A model generated the notes under the pieces. That model had not been told where the DNA came from and made no database searches. It was given only the letters and a program-made list of their open reading frames with translations. The position numbers and the translations under genes were made by a program. From the NCBI GenBank assembly GCA_034432655.1, contig DAOUBP010000069.1:1-6500 (forward strand): a stretch of 6,500 nt of DNA. The letters are read 5' to 3'. Origin of the DNA: DAOUBP01 sp034432655. GTDB taxonomy: Bacteria > Chloroflexota > Anaerolineae > CG2-30-64-16. Positions 1 through 4,998 of the stretch are shown piece by piece. The stretch's first letter is position 1, and every line of letters starts with the position of its first letter.

Positions 1-559
1 GCCCGCGCGACAGCGTGCCGATGATCGGGTAGTTGGTGCCGGGGCCGCCGCGCACGTTGATGTTGTCGTTGGGCTCCAGGCGGGCGGCCGGAACCGGCGT
101 CGGCTGAGTTGTGTCGGCCGTGATCTTCGCTTTGGCGGTAGCTACGGCCTCTGCGATCGCGGTCGCGTCGGCGGCTGCGGTGGCTGTGGCCTGCGCTGCG
201 GCCAGCGTGGCGGTAGGCAACGGTGCATTGGGGTTAGGCACGGGCGTTGCCGGCGCCGGCACAGGGGTGTCCGTGGGCGGGACAGGAGTCGCGGTCGGCG
301 CGGCGGCCGCCTGCCGGATGGCGTCCGCAGTGGCGGTGCCGGCGACGCCGGCCTGGATGGCGGCCTGCAGCGCGCCCTGCGCCTCGGCCGTGGCCTTCAG
401 CGCGGCGTCAACCGTCGCCTGTACGTTCGGTCCCTGGCCGGAGCCGGTTACCGGTGCAGCACAAGCCGACAGGGCCAGGAGCAAGGCCATCAGGGCGATG
501 GCCGGCCAGGTGTGCCATTCCCGCTGCCGGCGGGGGTGAGAGATGGGATGGGTGTTCAC
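1..559 (-). CDS. SH3-domain lipoprotein (partial, 3' end outside window)
   Basis: At least 186 residues are visible before the gene leaves the window. The start is GTG at 559, chosen because AAGGAG lies 8 bases upstream (568-573) and a lipoprotein signal follows: basic residues, a hydrophobic stretch at about 19-32, and lipobox LSAC with Cys33 as the lipidation site. After the signal comes an Ala-rich, probably helical segment (about 45-85), a Pro/Thr linker (about 87-112), and a second Ala/Thr-rich helix-like segment (about 115-147). From residue 161 the protein enters a bacterial SH3 domain, with the typical NVRGGPGTNYPIIGTL signature. Such domains usually bind cell-wall peptides or act as adhesion modules in exported proteins. 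The likely role is a membrane-anchored surface protein contacting the wall; what follows the SH3 domain cannot be seen. It starts 37 bases after the stop of the preceding gene. Confidence 0.85.
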   Translation of the reverse strand, partial: MNTHPISHPRRQREWHTWPAIALMALLLALSACAAPVTGSGQGPNVQATVDAALKATAEAQGALQAAIQAGVAGTATADAIRQAAAAPTATPVPPTDTPVPAPATPVPNPNAPLPTATLAAAQATATAAADATAIAEAVATAKAKITADTTQPTPVPAARLEPNDNINVRGGPGTNYPIIGTLSRG

Positions 560-567
560 GTTTTCTT

Positions 568-573
568 CTCCTT
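568..573 (-). promoter_or_regulatory. Ribosome binding site deciding a GTG start
   Basis: The minus strand reads AAGGAG, 8 bases before GTG at 559. No ATG in this frame gives a better start. The downstream residues form a complete lipoprotein signal, so GTG is well supported. Confidence 0.8.
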
Positions 574-596
574 GTTTGGGTTCTTCAGGCGCATGC

Positions 597-899
597 TCAT
601 CGCACGACCATCGGCAGATAGGTCTTGGCGGTGCTGGCCGGGTAGCCGCCGATGCTTAAGTAGTTTGCCACCAACCGATAGCTGGTGCTGACAGCGGGGC
701 CGCTGGCGTCAACCGGCGACGCCGCGCCTGTGAGGTTGTAGCTGGTGCTGGCGAGGCGGGTTGTGCCCGCGCCCGTGCTGGACCAACTGATCTGGTAGAT
801 GCCGGTCGGGGCTGCAGAGCTTGCATCCGGCCCGACAATGCCGGCAGCCACCAGAAACAGCAGCCCGGCCAGCCATAGCAGACTTGATTTGGCTTTCAT
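597..899 (-). CDS. Small secreted protein with C-terminal YLPMVVR motif
   Basis: A 100-residue protein. ATG at 899 has AAGGA 5 bases upstream (905-909). Residues 1-30 form a signal peptide with a basic start, a long hydrophobic core and a small-residue cleavage region (SSAA). The mature part is about 70 residues, rich in Ser, Thr, Gly and Tyr. It contains YQISWSSTGAG (35-45) and two loose TSY-x-L units (52-55 and 72-75), and it ends exactly with YLPMVVR (94-100). It aligns along its whole length with the 94-residue protein encoded at 3382-3666 (same opening beta-strand, two GG/TS-Y-x-L units, same terminal motif), so the two are diverged paralogues. The related protein's repeats resemble the GGxYTLSGxxGQPDAG repeat found in secreted bacterial proteins, and this copy is degenerate. 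The function is unknown; a surface-associated role is inferred. The two-strand repeat is too short to say which fold it adopts. Confidence 0.8.
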   Translation of the reverse strand: MKAKSSLLWLAGLLFLVAAGIVGPDASSAAPTGIYQISWSSTGAGTTRLASTSYNLTGAASPVDASGPAVSTSYRLVANYLSIGGYPASTAKTYLPMVVR

Positions 900-924
900 G
901 GGATTCCTTCCGCCTCTCGAGCCG

Positions 925-2472
925 TTATTGAAGCGTGATCAACACCTGGATCACGCCGGTGCCCGCCGCCAGCCCACTCAGCGCCTTACCGAGGATCGTA
1001 CCGGGGCGGTAGAGCGTAATGCCGCCGATCTCGACGGGTGTCGCAAGCATGGCATGGCCAGGCAGGGCAGCGGTCGTCAGTAGATCGCCCGGCCGGATGG
1101 CGCCGTTCTCCGCGCTGACCTTGACCGGCACGATGCCGGTGATCGTCAGCGGCGCGACCCCTCGCTCATGGTACAAGCGCGCCAGGTGATCGTCGGCCGG
1201 CTTGAGACCGGCCTCCGTGTGGTCTGCTGCCGGCGCAAGAGCCGGATTCGATCCATCCGGCGCAGGGGCCGGGCTCGGCGGCGCGCTTACTTTCATGGCG
1301 GATAGGTCTTCGGTCATGCCGCCCAGGAACGCTGGTTTCGTGGCGAATACACCAGCGATTTGTGTAGCGTTTGCACGCTCGCTGCGAGTCAGCCGGCCGT
1401 CCGCGCTGATTACCAACACATCGCCCGGCTCCAGCCCGGAGGTGGCCGGGAGCAACTCCGCAAGGTCGGCCGCCGGCGAGCTGTAGGTGCCGTCAGCGTA
1501 GACGTTGCCGTTGTAGCGCACTCTGAAACGCAGGTTGTAGTTGGTGCCGCCGGCCGAGAGCTGTTCCCAGCCCTCGATCAGATTGCCGGCATAGCTCACG
1601 GTGGAAAGCACCGTGCCAGCTTTGGTGTTGCGCAGATCCGCCGTCGGCAGGGTTGTGCTGCTGTTTTGCCCGAAAAACGCGTTGCCCTGCGCCCCGGCCG
1701 CCTGGATGCTAGGGCCGGTGCCGCTGTTCGTGGCATAGACTGTCGCATAGACCGAATTGTTCGAGCCATACACTGCATGGTTGTTGTTCACACTCGCCGT
1801 CATGCCGCGGCCATTGCCGGTGCTGCTGGCGGAAATCGCGGGGTTGCTGCCGCTGCTGGTACCTTGAATTGCTGGCCCGGCGCCGGAATTGACAAAGTCT
1901 GCTGTTGGGAAAAGACCCGAACTCTGGCCGGCGATGGCGCTGCATTCGGCGTCAGTTGGGACTGCCGTGTTGCCTGCTTGCAGCCCTACTGGGCACTCGA
2001 TCAGAGCCAGGCGTGTTTCCCCGAAACGGAGGATCGTGTTTGGCGTCGCCAGACCCAGCGCATACGGCGCTGCGTAGAGTGCCTGACGCGGGGAAAGAGT
2101 CTCGGCGCCGCTGCCGCAGTTGACTGTGATATCCAGGAAACGCCCGGTGCCATCGAAAGCACCCGCGCCGAAGTTCAGCTCTACCGTGAACAACCCATTG
2201 GTCACGGCAACGTTCTTGTTCAGGGCAGGGCCAATCTGGGTGGCCGGGCCGGTCGGGACATCCATCAGCTTGAAGATCATGCTGCACGTGCCGGTCACGG
2301 GGCTGCCCCCGCGCTCCAGACGCCCCTGGTAGACGAACGCGGTGCTGAGAGGCGCAGCGGCCGCGGCCGGTATGCCGGTGGTCTGCCCCTGGGCACTTGC
2401 CGAGCTGAGACCCAACAACAAGCTGCTGAGCAGGATGATGAGCCCAACGAGTGGAATGATACGGTTTGTCAT
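925..2472 (-). CDS. Secreted fibre-like protein with YQG N-terminal and DLAE C-terminal domains
   Basis: A 515-residue protein. ATG at 2472 has AAGGAG 7 bases upstream. Residues 1-28 are a signal peptide ending ASA|Q. Residues 46-138 form the N-terminal domain (FVYQGRLERGG, GLFTVELNFG, LSPRQALYAAPYAL). Residues 140-330 are low-complexity, rich in Gly, Ser and Asn, with GAGPAIQG-like units and two PTADF/PTADL units (189-193, 276-280), suggesting a fibrous beta-rich stalk. From 336 comes a C-terminal domain with ADLAE, EPGDVLVI, GIVPVKV, GPGDLLTT-like (RPGDLLTT) and GTILGKAL, ending in VLITLQ. It matches a widespread bacterial secreted family that resembles phage tail-fibre C-terminal domains, possibly related to the Peptidase_G2 or intramolecular-chaperone type. 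A Pro/Ala-rich insertion at about 394-438 splits this domain and is absent from the paralogue at 4999-6315. Four Cys (63, 119, 160, 177) could form disulfides after export. The exact function is unknown; a surface fibre or adhesin is the best guess. Confidence 0.85.
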   Translation of the reverse strand: MTNRIIPLVGLIILLSSLLLGLSSASAQGQTTGIPAAAAAPLSTAFVYQGRLERGGSPVTGTCSMIFKLMDVPTGPATQIGPALNKNVAVTNGLFTVELNFGAGAFDGTGRFLDITVNCGSGAETLSPRQALYAAPYALGLATPNTILRFGETRLALIECPVGLQAGNTAVPTDAECSAIAGQSSGLFPTADFVNSGAGPAIQGTSSGSNPAISASSTGNGRGMTASVNNNHAVYGSNNSVYATVYATNSGTGPSIQAAGAQGNAFFGQNSSTTLPTADLRNTKAGTVLSTVSYAGNLIEGWEQLSAGGTNYNLRFRVRYNGNVYADGTYSSPAADLAELLPATSGLEPGDVLVISADGRLTRSERANATQIAGVFATKPAFLGGMTEDLSAMKVSAPPSPAPAPDGSNPALAPAADHTEAGLKPADDHLARLYHERGVAPLTITGIVPVKVSAENGAIRPGDLLTTAALPGHAMLATPVEIGGITLYRPGTILGKALSGLAAGTGVIQVLITLQ

Positions 2473-2500
2473 CTGAGAGCTCCTTGGTCGAAGGCAAAGG

Positions 2501-2523
2501 GCGGCGCGCCGTCAGCGCGCCGC
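2501..2523 (-). repeat. Perfect 9-bp G+C hairpin with a stop codon in its loop
   Basis: GCGGCGCGC (2501-2509) and GCGCGCCGC (2515-2523) are exact reverse complements separated by 5 bases. On the transcript the loop is TGACG, and its TGA is the stop codon of the 2512-3342 gene. The upstream arm is the last three sense codons (Ala-Ala-Arg) and the downstream arm lies in the gap. CCTTTGCC follows, not a real T-run, so a classic terminator is unlikely. It may be an RNA-stabilising or polarity element between two operon genes. Confidence 0.6.
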
Positions 2524-3342
2524 GATGTCGTTCCACTGCAAATAGCGCATGTTCTCAAACTGCATCACGGCGCCGCCGGCCTGGTAGTTGCGCGCGTACA
2601 GCGCCCAACCGATGCCCTGATCCAGCCAGGTAGTCTCGTTCACCGCGGCGACCTGCTGGCCGTTGATGCGCAGCAGGATAGCCGCGCCGTAGCGTTCGAC
2701 CTCCAGGCGGTTGAAGGCTGCGCCCGGCAGGATGTGGTCTGAGAAGGTCCACGGGATCAGCACGATGCCGCCTTTCCAGTTCGCGTCGTCCACACGGTGC
2801 AGGCTGTAGGTGCGCGTGTCAGGATTGACCCCGAACAGATAGCCGCCTCCCTGGGTCAGGCTGCGCACGTCGAAGCCGATCCGGTAGTCCCCCTCGCCGG
2901 CGACCCGCGCCGCGTCCACGCTGATGGCGTAGTGCCGGGCGCCGTTCGTGCCGCAGCAGGCCACCATCGTATGGCTGATGTTGCCGCGCGTGATCACCAG
3001 GCCGTTGGTCGCGCTGCATTCGACGTCGTCGCTGTCCGACGGCCCCAACGGGAACCACCGGCAAGTGGGAAGGAGCGTTCGGCTGGGTGTGGCGGTCGGC
3101 GCTGGGGTGGGAGTTGGTGTCGGCCGCGGGGCTCGCATCGCCAACGGCAGGAAGGTGCGTCGGCCGGCCTGCGGCGTGACGGCTGCGGCCACACGCGCCG
3201 GATCGTCGGCCAGCGATCGGGCGATCGGCGTCGAAGGAGGCTCTACTGCGGCTCCTGCGCCGGTCGCGCTGAACAGGACGGCCAACAAGGAGCCGACGAA
3301 CAGCAGGCCGACGCCGAGGAGTAAAGTGAGATGCCATCGCAT
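2512..3342 (-). CDS. Exported LamG/DUF1080-like beta-sandwich protein with FLPLAMR motif
   Basis: A 276-residue protein. ATG at 3342 is preferred over an in-frame GTG at 3375 because AAGGAG lies 8 bases upstream (3351-3356) and the hydrophobic signal then starts at residue 4. Residues 1-32 are a signal peptide or N-terminal anchor. RRTFLPLAMR (61-70) is an internal version of the YLPxVxR motif that ends two other proteins here, and a Pro/Thr linker (71-87) follows. Residues about 100-270 look like a laminin-G/concanavalin-type sandwich of the kind seen in DUF1080 domains: YRIGFDVRS, YSLHRVDD with W189, FNRLEVERYG, ILLRINGQQV, and a final FENMRYLQW. Those domains commonly bind or act on carbohydrates, but no catalytic residue can be assigned here. 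Cys94, 109, 129 and 130 could form disulfides. It may be a sugar-binding surface protein (inference). The fold call rests on motif pattern only. Confidence 0.8.
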   Translation of the reverse strand: MRWHLTLLLGVGLLFVGSLLAVLFSATGAGAAVEPPSTPIARSLADDPARVAAAVTPQAGRRTFLPLAMRAPRPTPTPTPAPTATPSRTLLPTCRWFPLGPSDSDDVECSATNGLVITRGNISHTMVACCGTNGARHYAISVDAARVAGEGDYRIGFDVRSLTQGGGYLFGVNPDTRTYSLHRVDDANWKGGIVLIPWTFSDHILPGAAFNRLEVERYGAAILLRINGQQVAAVNETTWLDQGIGWALYARNYQAGGAVMQFENMRYLQWNDIAAR

Positions 3343-3350
3343 GGTCAGCT

Positions 3351-3356
3351 CTCCTT
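3351..3356 (-). promoter_or_regulatory. Ribosome binding site deciding the ATG start at 3342
   Basis: AAGGAG on the minus strand, 8 bases before ATG at 3342. It favours this start over the upstream in-frame GTG at 3375, which would add 11 polar residues ahead of the signal peptide. Confidence 0.75.
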
Positions 3357-3381
3357 GCCTTACCTTGATCTTCACGTTGCG

Positions 3382-3666
3382 TTACCTGTTCCGCAGCACC
3401 GTCGGCAGGTAGACCTTGCGGGCCGTCGCGCTACCGCCGCCTGCGCTGGAGAAATCATCCGTCAGCGTGAACGCGCCGCCACTGGAGATGCCCGCGTCCG
3501 GCCTCCCCACGCGGTCGCTAAGGGTGTAGGCGCCGCCGGTGCTGATGCCGCCGCCGGCCACGATCGTGTCCCAGGTCAGCGTGAAAGGGCCACCCGATTG
3601 GGCCGAGACGGTCGCCGCGCCCGAGAGCAGGAGCAAGGCGGCAAGCACAAGAACGGTCTGTTTCAT
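3382..3666 (-). CDS. Small secreted GGxYTL-repeat protein with C-terminal YLPTVLRNR
   Basis: A 94-residue protein. ATG at 3666 has GAGGAG 7 bases upstream. Residues 1-22 form a clear signal peptide (VSA|Q). The mature protein opens with FTLTWDTIVAGGG (28-40), then has two similar units: ISTGGAYTLSD (41-51) and ISSGGAFTLTD (60-70), joined by RVGRPDAG. This is the core of a known repeat in secreted bacterial proteins (GGxYTLSGxxGQPDAGxxSGGxYTL), usually found in larger proteins and here nearly alone. A short Gly/Ser/Ala spacer leads to KVYLPTVLRNR at the C terminus. The 597-899 product is a diverged paralogue. No enzymatic residues are evident. It is probably a small structural or surface-attached protein, and the YLP motif may be a sorting or assembly signal (inference). 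Confidence 0.8.
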   Translation of the reverse strand: MKQTVLVLAALLLLSGAATVSAQSGGPFTLTWDTIVAGGGISTGGAYTLSDRVGRPDAGISSGGAFTLTDDFSSAGGGSATARKVYLPTVLRNR

Positions 3667-3685
3667 TTGGAGTCTCCTCGCTGGT

Positions 3686-4978
3686 CTACTGACCGATGGT
3701 GACGACGCCGCCCCTGCCTCGCAGCGTCATGGCTCGATTGATGGTCAGCGCCTCGCGGTATTGTCCGGACTGGATCACCACAGTGCCCTGAACCGCCGCG
3801 GCATCTGTGCCTCGCTTGACCGTCTTGTATGGGTTGTCGGCGCTGCCGAACTCGACGCCGGAAGGGTTGACGGCATTTACGTATACGGGCAGCCAGTTCA
3901 TGTCCCGGAAAAGTCCCAGGGTGATGCTGCCCGGATGATGGACTGCTTCCCCGCGCGCTCGCCTGGAGGTCATCAAGGCGTGGCTGGTGTTGTTGAAGGT
4001 GCCGTCGTCAAGGTGGCTCACGCTGGAGCCTGGCTTGAAAGGATTGGGTGCGTACAGCCTCGGCCGGGTCCCAAGATTCCCGGCTCTGGCGTTGGCGCTG
4101 CCCAGCCAGAGGTCGTTGCCGATCAATTGCGCCCCCAGGGCAGCAGAACCGTTGGTAAAGGCAGAGACCAGGCCTTGCCCGGCTCCGTTCTGGATCATGC
4201 GGTCGTAATAGGTCGGGTAGATGGTCCCTGTGCCGGGGTTGCGGTAGCCCCAGCAGCCCGCGTTGGCTACCCCAGAACACTCGGCTGCGCCGGTGCCGTC
4301 ATCCCAGCGCGTTGACGAGATGAAGCCCAGGCCGTGTCCGATCTCATGCATGACGACGCTGACGAAATCATACCGATCGCCCGGCCGGCCATCGGTGCCG
4401 AAATACCAGTTGAAGGTGCTGTTGAACTGCGCCTGGATCTCGGCATCGGCGCCGTTCAGGTCCTGGCCCGCCACCTGGTTAGCGTGGGCGATCGTGTGCC
4501 ACGTGTCCAGGAGCGCTGGCCCACTATCCCACCAAGCATAGAAAGTCATCGGATAGGCACTGCCCAGAGTGCCGGGGTTCATGTCGGTGCGCCAGCAGGC
4601 GTTGATCGTCACCGGCACGCTGCCCTCCAGGAGAGAAGACCAGATCGAGGCGGCGTAGTCGAAGGCCGCCCGGGCTTCTGCGCTCCACGCTGCCAGAGAT
4701 CCCTGGCATGAGGCCGGGTTGTAGTTCACCCTGAAGGCCAGGGCGCTCACCCCCGCTGCCGACACCTCAGGGCCGGCCGGGGGCGACACGTAGATCGGAT
4801 TGTAGCGATCCTCGGCCAGGATGAGCACGGGCGGGATGTCCGCCGGTCCCACTGCAATCCCCAACTCCCCGAGTGGCTGGTCGCCAGGCCCGGTCGCTGA
4901 TGCAGCCGTCGAGTTGGCGGTGCCTGCGGCAGCCAAAAAGAGGACCAGAAGCCAGGCGAAAAGGGTTTTTGTCTTCAT
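3686..4978 (-). CDS. Secreted zinc metalloprotease with HEIGH motif and beta-helix-like tail
   Basis: A 430-residue protein. ATG at 4978 is preferred because AAGGA lies 8 bases upstream. An in-frame GTG at 5002 would overlap the previous stop (GTGA) but has no clear ribosome binding site. Residues 1-27 are a signal peptide. HEIGHGLGF at 211-219 is a zinc-protease motif: His211 and His215 would bind zinc and Glu212 would be the catalytic base. Position 221, where metzincins have a third His, is Ser. SHLDD (321-325) followed by ALM (334-336) and HHPGSITLGLFRDMNW (347-362) resembles matrixin-like proteases that use a more distant ligand, so His322 is a candidate third ligand. Residues about 366-430 form a separate module (NPYKTV, GTVVIQSGQY, LTINRAMTLRG) like one coil of a pectin-lyase-type parallel beta-helix. 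The protease could process neighbouring surface proteins or digest external protein; the sequence does not decide. Six Cys may support disulfides. Confidence 0.87.
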   Translation of the reverse strand: MKTKTLFAWLLVLFLAAAGTANSTAASATGPGDQPLGELGIAVGPADIPPVLILAEDRYNPIYVSPPAGPEVSAAGVSALAFRVNYNPASCQGSLAAWSAEARAAFDYAASIWSSLLEGSVPVTINACWRTDMNPGTLGSAYPMTFYAWWDSGPALLDTWHTIAHANQVAGQDLNGADAEIQAQFNSTFNWYFGTDGRPGDRYDFVSVVMHEIGHGLGFISSTRWDDGTGAAECSGVANAGCWGYRNPGTGTIYPTYYDRMIQNGAGQGLVSAFTNGSAALGAQLIGNDLWLGSANARAGNLGTRPRLYAPNPFKPGSSVSHLDDGTFNNTSHALMTSRRARGEAVHHPGSITLGLFRDMNWLPVYVNAVNPSGVEFGSADNPYKTVKRGTDAAAVQGTVVIQSGQYREALTINRAMTLRGRGGVVTIGQ

Positions 4979-4986
4979 GTGCGATT

Positions 4987-4991
4987 TCCTT
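4987..4991 (-). promoter_or_regulatory. Ribosome binding site deciding the ATG start at 4978
   Basis: AAGGA on the minus strand, 8 bases before ATG at 4978. It lies in the 20-base gap after the stop of the preceding gene and favours ATG over the GTG at 5002. Confidence 0.65.
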
Positions 4992-4998
4992 GCGAAGG

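Noticed and set aside
111..539. Plus-strand Ala/Val/Gly-rich open frame
   Set aside because: The low complexity simply mirrors the Ala/Thr/Pro-rich segments of the lipoprotein encoded on the opposite strand.
2501..2523. Intrinsic transcription terminator
   Set aside because: The stem is strong, but there is no T-run after it and the next gene follows within 39 bases in the same orientation.
1952..2536. Minus-strand open frame of 194 codons overlapping two genes
   Set aside because: It is a shifted frame of the fibre gene, rich in Arg, His and Gln, with no ribosome binding site comparable to that of the true frame.
1360..2742. Long plus-strand open frame of 460 codons
   Set aside because: It is antisense to two convincing minus-strand genes, spans their junction, and shows no signal peptide or family motif.
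3539..4315. Plus-strand open frame of 258 codons
   Set aside because: It is antisense to the metalloprotease and the small YLP protein and has no supporting motif.
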